A stretch of DNA of 64,000 nucleotides from Sphingorhabdus rigui (GTDB lineage Bacteria; Pseudomonadota; Alphaproteobacteria; Sphingomonadales; Sphingomonadaceae), in the NCBI RefSeq assembly GCF_014196595.1, contig NZ_JACIEA010000001.1, positions 560,845 through 624,844 of the forward strand. Reading direction: 5' to 3'. Position numbers and translations under genes: made by a program. This document shows, piece by piece, positions 8,668-16,894 of the stretch (position 1 is the stretch's first letter; each line of letters opens with the position of its first letter). The notes beneath the pieces were generated by a model, which searched no databases, was not told where the DNA came from, and saw nothing but the letters and a program-made list of their open reading frames with translations.

Positions 8668-9555
8668 ATGTCCGACATCGCACCACTTAGTTTTCAGGAC
8701 CTGATCCTCACCCTCCATGATTATTGGGGCAAGCAAGGCTGCGCGATATTGCAGCCTTATGATATGGAAATGGGTGCCGGTACCTTCCACACCGCGACCA
8801 CTTTGCGCGCGCTTGGCCCTGATCCGTGGAATGCCGCATTTGTGCAGCCGTCGCGCCGCCCGACCGATGGGCGCTATGGCGAAAACCCCAACCGGCTCGG
8901 CGCCTATTATCAGTATCAGGTGATTTTGAAACCAAGCCCGCCGGACCTTCAGGAACTGTATCTGGGCTCGCTCAAGGCCATTGGCATTGATCCGTTGTTG
9001 CACGACATCCGCTTTGTCGAAGACGACTGGGAAAGCCCGACGCTGGGTGCATGGGGCCTTGGCTGGGAAGTCTGGTGTGACGGCATGGAGGTCACGCAGT
9101 TCACCTATTTCCAACAAATGGGCGGGTTTGATTGCAAGCCGGTCTCGGGCGAGTTGACCTATGGTCTGGAACGTCTGGCGATGTACATCCAGAACAAGGA
9201 TAGCATTTTCGACCTCGCGTATAACAATGCCACCGCGGATCGCCCGGCGATTACCTATGGCGATGTTTTCCGCGAAAACGAGCGGCAGATGAGCACCTAT
9301 CATTTTGAGGTTGCCGACACCGACATGCTGTTCGATGCCTTTAAAAAGGCGACTGCGGAGTGCGAAAACTGCCTCGAGCGCAGCCTACCCATTCCCGCTT
9401 ATGAACAGGCGATCAAGGCCAGCCACATCTTCAACATACTTCAGGCGCGCGGCGTGATTTCCGTGCAAGAACGCGCCAGCTATATGGGCCGCGTCCGCGA
9501 CCTCGCCAAAGGCAGCTGCCAGGCATGGATGGAAAAGAACGGATGGACGGCATGA
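8668..9555 (+). CDS. glyQ: Glycyl-tRNA synthetase alpha subunit
   Basis: This 295-residue protein matches the normal length of the catalytic alpha subunit of the bacterial alpha2beta2 glycyl-tRNA synthetase. It opens with [20 protein letters not shown] and contains the class II motifs around [20 protein letters not shown] and [11 protein letters not shown], then [20 protein letters not shown] split across motif 2-3. It charges tRNA-Gly in the cytoplasm together with GlyS. In most relatives glyS follows immediately; here a DUF559 gene has been placed between them, its ATG overlapping the glyQ stop (ATGA at 9552-9555). Confidence 0.97.
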   Translation: MSDIAPLSFQDLILTLHDYWGKQGCAILQPYDMEMGAGTFHTATTLRALGPDPWNAAFVQPSRRPTDGRYGENPNRLGAYYQYQVILKPSPPDLQELYLGSLKAIGIDPLLHDIRFVEDDWESPTLGAWGLGWEVWCDGMEVTQFTYFQQMGGFDCKPVSGELTYGLERLAMYIQNKDSIFDLAYNNATADRPAITYGDVFRENERQMSTYHFEVADTDMLFDAFKKATAECENCLERSLPIPAYEQAIKASHIFNILQARGVISVQERASYMGRVRDLAKGSCQAWMEKNGWTA

Positions 9556-10025
9556 TGGCGTCCACACAAAATCCTCCCCGAACCGGGGAGGGGGACCGCG
9601 CGAAGCGGGGTGGAGGGGGGGCTCAGCCCTTGCAACGCCCTGTCGTTTACAGCGCGCGCAAACTCCGCCGTGAAATGACTCTCCCTGAAGTCCTCCTTTG
9701 GGAACAATTGCGTGCTGGTAAGTTGGGCATGAAATTTCGTCGCCAACACCCAATCGGGCCGTACATCGCTGATTTTTATAGCGTGTCGGCAAAATTGGTT
9801 GTCGAGATTGATGGTGAGGCACATGACCGCGGGAACCATCCCCAGCGTGATGCGCTCCGCGACGCCGCCATGCAGGCTGCTGGTTTTAAGGTTCTTCGGA
9901 TTGCTGCCGTTGATGTGCTGAAGGATTTGGACACTGTGCTACAAACCATTTGCGCTTGGACTGATAGCCCCCTCCACCGTGCAAGCACGGTCCCCCTCCC
10001 CGCAGGCGGGGAGGATTTAGCATGA
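9552..10025 (+). CDS. DUF559 endonuclease-like protein in a repeat-flanked cassette
   Basis: This 157-residue protein carries a DUF559 domain, a restriction-endonuclease-like fold related to Vsr mismatch endonucleases. The core runs from about residue 36 ([20 protein letters not shown]) through [16 protein letters not shown] and [11 protein letters not shown] to AAGFKVLRI; the D and E-x-D residues fit the PD-(D/E)xK catalytic pattern. I chose the ATG at 9552, which overlaps the glyQ stop as ATGA; the gene's own stop overlaps the glyS ATG the same way. The N- and C-termini are translations of flanking inverted repeats, low in complexity and unlike usual DUF559 proteins. Its biological role is unknown; mobilisation of the repeats is a hypothesis. 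Confidence 0.85.
   Translation: MMASTQNPPRTGEGDRAKRGGGGAQPLQRPVVYSARKLRREMTLPEVLLWEQLRAGKLGMKFRRQHPIGPYIADFYSVSAKLVVEIDGEAHDRGNHPQRDALRDAAMQAAGFKVLRIAAVDVLKDLDTVLQTICAWTDSPLHRASTVPLPAGGEDLA
9570..9623 (+). repeat. Double-hairpin repeat, left copy flanking the DUF559 gene
   Basis: The element starts AATCCTCCCC, forms an outer hairpin CCTCCCC/GGGGAGG, then an inner hairpin CCGC-GCGAA-GCGG, and ends TGGAGGGGGGCT. It is the inverted counterpart of the copy at 9966-10019 and related to the pair inside glyS. It is entirely inside the DUF559 reading frame and encodes that protein's glycine/arginine-rich N-terminus. Confidence 0.85.
9966..10019 (-). repeat. Double-hairpin repeat, right copy flanking the DUF559 gene
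   Basis: Read on the reverse strand, this copy starts AAATCCTCCCC and has the outer hairpin CCTCCCC/GGGGAGG, then the inner hairpin ACCGTGC-TT-GCACGGT and TGGAGGGGGCT, matching the left copy at 9570-9623 except in the inner stem. On the + strand its end, GGGGAGGATTTAGC, directly precedes the glyS ATG and therefore supplies the glyS Shine-Dalgarno sequence. Confidence 0.85.
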
Positions 10026-12211
10026 CCGATTTTCTGCTGGAACTTCGTTCTGAAGAAATCCCTGCGCGGATGCAGGTGAAGGCCAAGGAAGATTTGGCGC
10101 GCTTGTTCAACGACGCGCTGGCCAAGGCGGGGCTGGCTGCGGCTTCGGTTGAAACCTTTGCCACGCCGCGCCGCTTGGCGTTGATTGCGACGGGGTTACC
10201 GCTGGCGACAGACGCGGTTTCCGAAGAAACCAAAGGCCCAAAAGTCGGCGCGCCGCCGCAGGCGATGGAGGGTTTCCTTCGCAAAACCGGCCTTACAGAA
10301 GACCAGCTGATAGAACGCGATGGCGTGTATTTCGCGGTCGTAGAAAAGGCAGGGCGTCAGACCGCTGATGTTCTGGCTGAGGCGATTCCTGCGATTATTC
10401 GTGCGTTCCCGTGGCCAAAGTCACAACGCTGGGGCGCGGGGTCGGCTTCGACGGAAAGTCTGCGCTGGGTCCGCCCATTGCAAGGCATCGTCGCGATACT
10501 GGGCGATGATGTCGTGCCATGCGAAATCGAAGGCATCGTCAGCGGCACGGCGACGATGGGACATCGGTTCCACCACAGCGGCCCTGTCACTATTGGTAAC
10601 GCAGGCGACTATGCTGAAAAGCTCCGCAATGCCCATGTCCTCGTCCATTTCTCCGAACGCTGCGCGCTCATTCGCGACGGCGCAAAGGCGGCTGCGGCCG
10701 CCGCAGGGCTGACGTTGGTTGAGGATGAAGGCCTGGTCGTCGAAAATGCCGGGCTGACCGAATGGCCCGTGCCCATGCTTGGCCGTTTCGACCCCGCGTT
10801 TTTGGAAGTGCCGCAAGAAGTCATTCAGCTGACCGCGCGTGTGAACCAGAAATATTTTGTCTGTCACGACAGCGCGGGCAAGCTTGCCAACGCCTTTGTC
10901 TGCACGGCCAACATTGATGCGCATGACGGCGGCGCAGCGATTGTTGCGGGCAATGAAAAGGTGCTCGCCGCGCGCTTGTCCGATGCCAAATTCTTCTGGG
11001 AACAGGACCTGAAGGTTGCGTTGGACGATCAGGCCACGAAGCTTGCGCAGATCACGTTCCACGAAAAATTGGGCAGCGTCGCCGACAAGGTCGAACGCGT
11101 TGCCAAGCTGGCGCGCTGGTTGGTCGAAGAAGGCATTGTCAAATCCTCCCCGGAACGGGGAGGTGGCGCTCGCGAAGCGAGTGACGGAGGGGGGGCTTCG
11201 CCTTCTACGTCACGTGATGCCGCCAACCCCCTCCACCATCCTTCGGATGGTCCCCCTCCCCGTGCCGGGGAGGAATTAGCGGACCAAGCCGAACGCGCGG
11301 CGCGGCTGTGCAAGGCTGACCTCGTCACCGGCATGGTCGGTGAATTTCCCGAATTGCAGGGCCTTATGGGCGGTTACTACGCCCGCGCACAGGGCGAAGC
11401 GGATGCTGTCGCCGACGCGGTCCGCGACCATTACAAGCCAGTCGGGCAGGGCGACGATGTGCCCACCGCGCCGGTCACTGTGGCGGTGAGCTTGGCAGAT
11501 AAGCTTGATACGCTTGTCGGTTTCTTTACGGTCGGCGAAAAACCCACGGGCTCGAAAGATCCGTTTGCGCTTCGTCGTGCTGCTCTTTCCGTCATCCGTC
11601 TCATTACAGAAAATAACTATCGTCTCTCGTTGAAGAGAATGTTTGGGTTGGCATACGCGTTCCCTGCTTTAATTAAACCGTGGCCTGGAAGCAGCCCTAA
11701 CGATGAGCTCCTGAACTTCTTCGCCGACCGCCTCAAAGTCCAACAACGCGAAGCGGGTGTACGGCACGATTTGATTGATGCGGTGTTTAGCCTTGGCGGT
11801 GAGGATGATCTTGTCCGGCTGCTCGCGCGGGTGAACGCATTGCAGGCATATATCACGACAGCCGAAGGCGCGAATTTGTTGGCGGCGTATAAGCGCGCGG
11901 CGAACATATTGAAGGCAGCGGACGGTGTTGACGCCGCTGCACCCGCTCCGGCGGATTTGGTTGCTGAAGAGCGTGCGCTCCTCACCGCGCTCGACACCGC
12001 TGCACCCAATGCCGCGGCCGCCGTCGATGCCGAAGATTTCGAAGGCGCAATGGCGGCGCTTGCCAGCCTGCGCGCGCCCATCGATGCATTTTTTGACGGC
12101 GTGATGGTGAACGACGAAGACCCCGCTAAACGGGCGTTTCGTTTGGGCTTGCTGGCAAGGTTCCGCGATGCGGTTCACCGGGTTGCGGATTTTGCGAAAA
12201 TAGAAGGCTGA
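10022..12211 (+). CDS. glyS: Glycyl-tRNA synthetase beta subunit with an in-frame repeat insertion
   Basis: This is the beta subunit of glycyl-tRNA synthetase, needed for tRNA binding. It opens LLELRSEEIPARM, the family signature, and retains PFALRRAALSVIRLI and the C-terminal anticodon-binding region. At 729 residues it is longer than the roughly 680-690 typical of the family. The excess corresponds to residues about 374-419, encoded by a palindromic repeat pair at 11142-11278 and reading as a Gly/Pro/Ser-rich stretch with no counterpart in the family. The insertion is in frame, with no stop and intact flanks (ADKVERVAKLARWL before, AERAARLCKADLVT after), so the protein is probably functional with an extra surface loop. 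Confidence 0.96.
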   Translation: MTDFLLELRSEEIPARMQVKAKEDLARLFNDALAKAGLAAASVETFATPRRLALIATGLPLATDAVSEETKGPKVGAPPQAMEGFLRKTGLTEDQLIERDGVYFAVVEKAGRQTADVLAEAIPAIIRAFPWPKSQRWGAGSASTESLRWVRPLQGIVAILGDDVVPCEIEGIVSGTATMGHRFHHSGPVTIGNAGDYAEKLRNAHVLVHFSERCALIRDGAKAAAAAAGLTLVEDEGLVVENAGLTEWPVPMLGRFDPAFLEVPQEVIQLTARVNQKYFVCHDSAGKLANAFVCTANIDAHDGGAAIVAGNEKVLAARLSDAKFFWEQDLKVALDDQATKLAQITFHEKLGSVADKVERVAKLARWLVEEGIVKSSPERGGGAREASDGGGASPSTSRDAANPLHHPSDGPPPRAGEELADQAERAARLCKADLVTGMVGEFPELQGLMGGYYARAQGEADAVADAVRDHYKPVGQGDDVPTAPVTVAVSLADKLDTLVGFFTVGEKPTGSKDPFALRRAALSVIRLITENNYRLSLKRMFGLAYAFPALIKPWPGSSPNDELLNFFADRLKVQQREAGVRHDLIDAVFSLGGEDDLVRLLARVNALQAYITTAEGANLLAAYKRAANILKAADGVDAAAPAPADLVAEERALLTALDTAAPNAAAAVDAEDFEGAMAALASLRAPIDAFFDGVMVNDEDPAKRAFRLGLLARFRDAVHRVADFAKIEG
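11142..11278. repeat. Solo inverted pair of the double-hairpin repeat, inside glyS
   Basis: The left copy (11142-11197) starts AATCCTCCCC and has the inner hairpin CGCTCGC-GAA-GCGAGTG. After a spacer of about 27 bp, the right copy (11225-11278) is inverted, with inner hairpin ACCATCC-GAA-GGATGGT and the end TCCTCCCC on the reverse strand. The organisation is that of the DUF559 cassette with the nuclease gene missing. The element adds about 46 codons to glyS without a stop or frameshift. No clear target-site duplication is visible. Confidence 0.85.
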
Positions 12212-12253
12212 CGGTTTCTCCCCGGGAATGCTGACAGACAATAAGGACTTAGC

Positions 12254-14914
12254 ATGACCCAATATGTATTTCGTTTCGGTGGTGGTGTTTCGGACGGCGA
12301 TGAAACCGTTCGCGGCAACAAAAATATCCTTGGCGGCAAGGGTGCGAACCTTGACGGCATGGCGTCGATTGGATTGCCTGTCCCCCCCGGCTTTACGATC
12401 ACGACCGAGATGTGCACGGCCTATTACGCCAATGGCCAAAGCTTCCCCGACAGCGTGCGTGCAGAGGTTGCGGGCGGCCTTGCGCATATTGAACAGGTCA
12501 CCGGCAAAGCCTTTGGCGATGCGGCCAATCCGTTGCTCGTGTCCGTCCGCTCTGGCGCGCGTGTGTCGATGCCCGGGATGATGGATACCGTTTTAAATCT
12601 GGGACTTAACGACCAAACTGTAGAAGGTTTGGCAACATCCTCTGGCGATGCCCGCTTTGCGTGGGACAGCTATCGCCGCTTCATTCAGATGTATGCCGAT
12701 GTGGTGTTGGAACTGGATCATGGCGCATTTGAAGAAGCGCTTGAAATCGCCAAGGAAGACCAAGGCTATTATCTCGATACCGAGCTTTCGGCCGATGATC
12801 TGAAGGCGTTGGTGGCCGAATATAAGCGGCTGGTTCAGGCCGAATGGGGCAAGCCATTTCCGCAAGATGTGCATGACCAGTTGTGGGGCGCCGTTGGCGC
12901 TGTATTTGGTTCATGGGAATCCGACCGGGCAAAGGTCTATCGCCGCCTGAACAATATCCCCGGTGACTGGGGCACTGCGGTCAATGTGCAGGCGATGGTG
13001 TTCGGCAACATGGGCGAAACGTCCGCCACCGGCGTCGCCTTCACCCGCGATCCCGCAACGGGCGAGAATGCGTATTATGGCGAATATCTGATCAATGCCC
13101 AAGGCGAAGATGTTGTCGCGGGTATCCGTACCCCGCAATATCTGACCAAGGCGGCACGCGAGCGCGCGGGTGCCAAGCCCTTGTCGATGGAAGAAGCCAT
13201 GCCCGCGGTATATGCCGAACTGGCGCGCGTGTTCGACATCCTCGAAACGCATTATCGCGATATGCAGGATATCGAATTCACCGTTGAGCGTGAAAAATTG
13301 TGGATGCTGCAAACCCGCTCGGGCAAGCGCACGGCGAAGGCCGCGTTGAAAATCGCGGTTGATATGGCCGACGCTGGCCTCATCACCACGGACGAGGCTG
13401 TCCTGCGCGTGGACCCGATGGCGCTGGACCAATTGCTGCACCCGACGCTGGATCCCGATGCCGTGCGCGATGTGCTGACCTCTGGCCTGCCAGCTTCGCC
13501 CGGCGCAGCTTCGGGCAAAATCGTGTTTGACGCGGACACCGCCGACAAATGGAAAGAGCGCGGCGAGTCCGTCATTTTGGTGCGCGTTGAAACCAGTCCT
13601 GAAGACATTCACGGCATGCACGCCGCAACCGGCATACTGACCGCACGTGGCGGCATGACGAGCCATGCGGCGGTTGTCGCACGCGGCATGGGCCGTCCTT
13701 GCGTATCGGGGGCTGGCAGCCTTCAGATCGACGCAGCGGCCAAAACGCTGCGCATTGCCGGACGGACGCTGCATGAAGGCGATATCATCACGCTTGATGG
13801 TTCCACCGGCGAAGTGATGGCGGGGGAAGTCCCGACGTTGCAGCCTGAGCTGGTGGGTGATTTCGGCACGTTGATGGTCTGGGCCGATGCCGGCCGCCGG
13901 ATGAAAGTCCGCGCCAATGCCGAAACGCCATTGGATGCGCAAACGGCGCGCGATTTTGGCGCAGAAGGCATTGGCCTGTGCCGTACCGAGCATATGTTTT
14001 TTGATGCTGCACGCATTACCGCTGTGCGCCAGATGATCCTGGCGGACGATGAAAAGGGCCGCCGCGTTGCGCTCGACAAATTGCTGCCCGAACAGCGTAA
14101 GGACTTTACTGCCATTTTCGAAGTGATGGCTGGCCTTCCCGTCACCATCCGCTTGCTCGACCCGCCATTGCATGAATTCCTGCCACATCAGGAAAGCGAA
14201 TTTGCCGAGGTTGCTGCGGCTGCCGGTGTCGGTGTGGAAGTGTTGAAACAACGCGCGGCGGAACTGCACGAATTCAACCCGATGCTTGGCCATCGCGGGT
14301 GCCGCTTGGGCGTGACCTATCCTGAGATATACGAGATGCAGGCGCGCGCGATATTTGAAGCGGCCTGTTCATTGGCCGTTGCACCGGTTCCTGAAATCAT
14401 GATCCCGCTGGTTGGCACGCGCCGCGAGCTTGAGCTGATGAAGGATGTTGTCGACAAGGCTGCCGAAGCTGTCTTTGCCGAACAGGGCAAGCGCATCGAA
14501 TATCTGGTCGGCACGATGATCGAACTGCCGCGCGCCGCATTGATGGCCGATGAAATCGCTGAAGTCGGCAGCTTCTTCAGCTTTGGCACGAACGACCTGA
14601 CGCAGACCACATTGGGCGTCAGCCGCGATGATGCCGCACGGTTCCTGACGCATTATGTCGACAAGGGCATTTACGCCCGCGACCCGTTTGTCAGCTTGGA
14701 TGTTGAAGGCGTTGGCCAGCTGATCGAAATTGCCGCCAACAAAGGCCGCGCGACGCGTCCTGAAATCAAGCTTGGCATTTGCGGCGAACATGGCGGCGAT
14801 CCGGCGTCGATTGCCTTTTGTGAAAAGGTCGGCCTCGATTATGTCAGCGCCTCCCCCTATCGCGTGCCTATCGCGCGACTGGCGGCAGCGCAGGCGGCGC
14901 TTGCCAGAAAGTAA
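12254..14914 (+). CDS. ppdK: Pyruvate, phosphate dikinase
   Basis: This 886-residue enzyme interconverts pyruvate, ATP and phosphate with PEP, AMP and pyrophosphate. It has the expected length and three-domain order: an N-terminal ATP-grasp domain (GGKGANLDGMASIGLPVPPG near residue 28), the swivelling phosphohistidine domain with GGMTSHAAVVARGMG (His471 is the phosphorylated residue), and a C-terminal PEP/pyruvate barrel with GIGLCRTEHMF and the catalytic cysteine in GICGEHGGD (Cys843). The gene follows glyS by 42 bp. A PEP-generating role in gluconeogenesis or energy balance is the usual one in alphaproteobacteria. Confidence 0.97.
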   Translation: MTQYVFRFGGGVSDGDETVRGNKNILGGKGANLDGMASIGLPVPPGFTITTEMCTAYYANGQSFPDSVRAEVAGGLAHIEQVTGKAFGDAANPLLVSVRSGARVSMPGMMDTVLNLGLNDQTVEGLATSSGDARFAWDSYRRFIQMYADVVLELDHGAFEEALEIAKEDQGYYLDTELSADDLKALVAEYKRLVQAEWGKPFPQDVHDQLWGAVGAVFGSWESDRAKVYRRLNNIPGDWGTAVNVQAMVFGNMGETSATGVAFTRDPATGENAYYGEYLINAQGEDVVAGIRTPQYLTKAARERAGAKPLSMEEAMPAVYAELARVFDILETHYRDMQDIEFTVEREKLWMLQTRSGKRTAKAALKIAVDMADAGLITTDEAVLRVDPMALDQLLHPTLDPDAVRDVLTSGLPASPGAASGKIVFDADTADKWKERGESVILVRVETSPEDIHGMHAATGILTARGGMTSHAAVVARGMGRPCVSGAGSLQIDAAAKTLRIAGRTLHEGDIITLDGSTGEVMAGEVPTLQPELVGDFGTLMVWADAGRRMKVRANAETPLDAQTARDFGAEGIGLCRTEHMFFDAARITAVRQMILADDEKGRRVALDKLLPEQRKDFTAIFEVMAGLPVTIRLLDPPLHEFLPHQESEFAEVAAAAGVGVEVLKQRAAELHEFNPMLGHRGCRLGVTYPEIYEMQARAIFEAACSLAVAPVPEIMIPLVGTRRELELMKDVVDKAAEAVFAEQGKRIEYLVGTMIELPRAALMADEIAEVGSFFSFGTNDLTQTTLGVSRDDAARFLTHYVDKGIYARDPFVSLDVEGVGQLIEIAANKGRATRPEIKLGICGEHGGDPASIAFCEKVGLDYVSASPYRVPIARLAAAQAALARK

Positions 14915-14949
14915 TCTTTTGTTCTAACCTTCGTTCGAGGGAGAGCATT

Positions 14950-15525
14950 ATGAAAACATGGCACCGATTTGCGGCATGTATCGCATTGGGCTTAGTTGGC
15001 GGCGCGGCCTTTGCTGTGCATCAGGTTCGCGGCGATTACGCAGATAAGCAGGTCCACAACGGCCAATGGAGCGCGAATACCGATCAGGGAACCGCATCAG
15101 CCTCGGCTTTGACGCGCGCGAAGGTTGCACTGAACGGTCTTCTGGCATTGCCGGCCAAAGAGGCGATGTATTTTATCACCCGCACCGACAGCGAAGGGCG
15201 CCCTTTGGAAGGTCGCTGCACATATACTGTCACAGGCGGCGAGCTCGATGCGCGCTGGTGGAGCGTAACGCTTTACAAAGGCGAAGGCTGGCTTGTGAAA
15301 AATGCCGCGAACCGCTGGTCCGTCGCTGGCAATGCGCCAGCCCGTGACGCGCAAGGCAACTGGTCATTCACCGTTTCGCCAAATCCGACCGAAGGTGTCT
15401 GGCTGCCCACAGGACGGACGCCGCATTTTGATCTGACCTTGCGCACTTATCATCCGCGCGGCGCGTTGTTGAACGATCCCGCAAACGCGAAACTTCCCAC
15501 CGTTACCAGAGAGGCATGCGCATGA
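14950..15525 (+). CDS. DUF1214 domain protein
   Basis: This 191-residue protein has an N-terminal hydrophobic segment (about residues 8-23) that could be a signal anchor, followed by a DUF1214 beta-rich domain (for example WWSVTLYKGEGWLV and the C-terminal LTLRTYHPRGALL). The biochemical function of the domain is unknown. It is the first gene of a tight pair with a DUF1254 gene: the two overlap by ATGA at 15522-15525. In many bacteria these domains occur fused in one protein, so the pair likely works as a unit at the cell envelope. A GAGGGAGAG Shine-Dalgarno precedes the ATG. Confidence 0.85.
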   Translation: MKTWHRFAACIALGLVGGAAFAVHQVRGDYADKQVHNGQWSANTDQGTASASALTRAKVALNGLLALPAKEAMYFITRTDSEGRPLEGRCTYTVTGGELDARWWSVTLYKGEGWLVKNAANRWSVAGNAPARDAQGNWSFTVSPNPTEGVWLPTGRTPHFDLTLRTYHPRGALLNDPANAKLPTVTREACA

Positions 15526-16043
15526 TACGCAACTGGATGTTCCCTATCATCGCCGGACTGCTGGTGTCCGCGTTCGCATGGCAAGGCGTTTTGTTCGCGA
15601 CCCCCTATGCGCTGATGTCAAAAGCGATGGATGTTATCGGCGCGCGCGCGCCGGCAAACAGCTTTGCATTTGGCGCACTGGCAAACGCGGACAATCAACC
15701 GATTGTCCGGCCAAGTCCTGACCTTGTCTATTCGTCCTGCGTTTTTGATGTTTCAAAGGGGCCCGTGCTGGTCGATGTGGCGTCGGTACCGGGTCATTAT
15801 TGGTCGGTGAGCATATTTGACGCCCGTACCGATGTCGCCGCTGTCCGCAGCGACCGTGATACGGGTGGAAAGCGTGCCCGTCTTGCATTGATCAAAACCG
15901 GGCAGACTGCGCCACAGGGTTATGAGCCGGTAAGGTTGCAATATGATCGTGGCATTGCCTTGATCCGGATATTGCTCTCCAGCCCGGCCGAATATCCGGT
16001 TGTGGATGCCATCCGCAGAAAATCGACCTGCAAGCAGCTTTAA
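15522..16043 (+). CDS. DUF1254 domain protein
   Basis: This 173-residue protein has an N-terminal hydrophobic stretch (about residues 5-25) and DUF1254 features (DLVYSSCVFDVSKGP and GHYWSVSIFDARTD). I prefer the ATG at 15522 over the one at 15516 because it places GAGAGG at proper spacing and overlaps the stop of the preceding DUF1214 gene. Function is unknown; it probably forms a unit with its neighbour. It is shorter than stand-alone DUF1254 proteins, which are often fused to DUF1214, so the gene pair may be a split version of that fusion. Confidence 0.85.
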   Translation: MIRNWMFPIIAGLLVSAFAWQGVLFATPYALMSKAMDVIGARAPANSFAFGALANADNQPIVRPSPDLVYSSCVFDVSKGPVLVDVASVPGHYWSVSIFDARTDVAAVRSDRDTGGKRARLALIKTGQTAPQGYEPVRLQYDRGIALIRILLSSPAEYPVVDAIRRKSTCKQL

Positions 16044-16099
16044 GGTTCAAATTAGCTATTGCACAACGGAAGGCACCACCCTAATAGCCGCCTTCCAGT

Positions 16100-16176
16100 G
16101 CACCCGTAGCTCAGCTGGATAGAGCATCAGACTACGAATCTGAGGGCCGGGCGTTCGAATCGCTCCGGGTGCACCA
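16100..16176 (+). tRNA. tRNA-Arg (anticodon ACG)
   Basis: A complete cloverleaf is visible: acceptor stem GCACCCG pairs with CGGGTGC, D-stem GCTC/GAGC, anticodon stem TCAGA/TCTGA around the loop CTACGAA (anticodon ACG), T-arm GGGCG-TTCGAAT-CGCTC, and an encoded terminal CCA. The A34 of ACG is normally deaminated to inosine, reading CGU, CGC and CGA codons. Confidence 0.97.
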
Positions 16177-16210
16177 CTTTTCTTCTCTCTGAATACAGAG
16201 ACGCCTCACA

Positions 16211-16894
16211 ATGACCGCAAAATCCAAATCTGCCATCGTCCTCTTGTCCGGTGGCCTCGATTCAATGGTTGTTGCCGGCTTGGCGCGTGAGGCGGGCTAT
16301 GACCTTATCGCGCTGACCATCGATTATAACCAGCGTCACAGGATTGAGCTTGATAGTGCAGCGACCATCGCCGCGCATTTGGGGGCGATTGAACATATCG
16401 TCCTGCCGTTGGATCTGACACGCTTTGGCGGCTCCGCGCTGACCGCGGACATTGCTGTTCCCAAAGAGGGCGTTGAAGAAAACGCCATCCCCATCACTTA
16501 TGTGCCTGCGCGCAACACGATATTCCTTTCCTTATGCCTTGGCCTTGCCGAAGCACGCGGCGCGCGGGATTTGTGGATTGGCGTCAATGCGCTCGATTAT
16601 TCGGGCTATCCCGATTGCCGCCCGGAATTCATCCGCGCCTTTGAAGGCATGGCCAATTTGGCCACAAAGGCGGGTGTTGAGGGCGATCATTTCAGCGTCC
16701 ACACGCCGTTGCTGCACATGAGCAAGGCGGATATCGCCACGCAAGCGGCGCGGCTTGGCCTTGATGCGGGCATGAGCTGGTCCTGTTACGATCCTACGCC
16801 CGATAACAAAGCCTGTGGCCGCTGTGACAGTTGCCGTTTGCGGGCCAAGGGCTTTGCTGATGCGGGATTGCCCGACCCCACCGTTTACGCATGA
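16211..16894 (+). CDS. queC: 7-cyano-7-deazaguanine synthase
   Basis: This 227-residue enzyme makes preQ0 from 7-carboxy-7-deazaguanine, ammonia and ATP in the queuosine tRNA-modification pathway. It has the PP-loop motif LLSGGLDSMV at the N-terminus and the zinc-binding cysteines C-x9-C-x2-C-x2-C near the C-terminus (CYDP through CDSC). It overlaps queE by ATGA, so the two pathway steps are translationally coupled. Length and motifs are standard. Confidence 0.97.
   Translation: MTAKSKSAIVLLSGGLDSMVVAGLAREAGYDLIALTIDYNQRHRIELDSAATIAAHLGAIEHIVLPLDLTRFGGSALTADIAVPKEGVEENAIPITYVPARNTIFLSLCLGLAEARGARDLWIGVNALDYSGYPDCRPEFIRAFEGMANLATKAGVEGDHFSVHTPLLHMSKADIATQAARLGLDAGMSWSCYDPTPDNKACGRCDSCRLRAKGFADAGLPDPTVYA

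Noticed and set aside
11142-11278. glyS as a pseudogene because of the repeat insertion
   Set aside because: The insertion is in frame, with no stop, and conserved sequence continues on both sides; the gene is essential and there is no other copy in the window.
12911-14293. Reverse-strand open frame of 460 codons inside ppdK
   Set aside because: It is antisense to a full-length pyruvate phosphate dikinase with intact active-site residues; a shadow frame of high-GC coding DNA.
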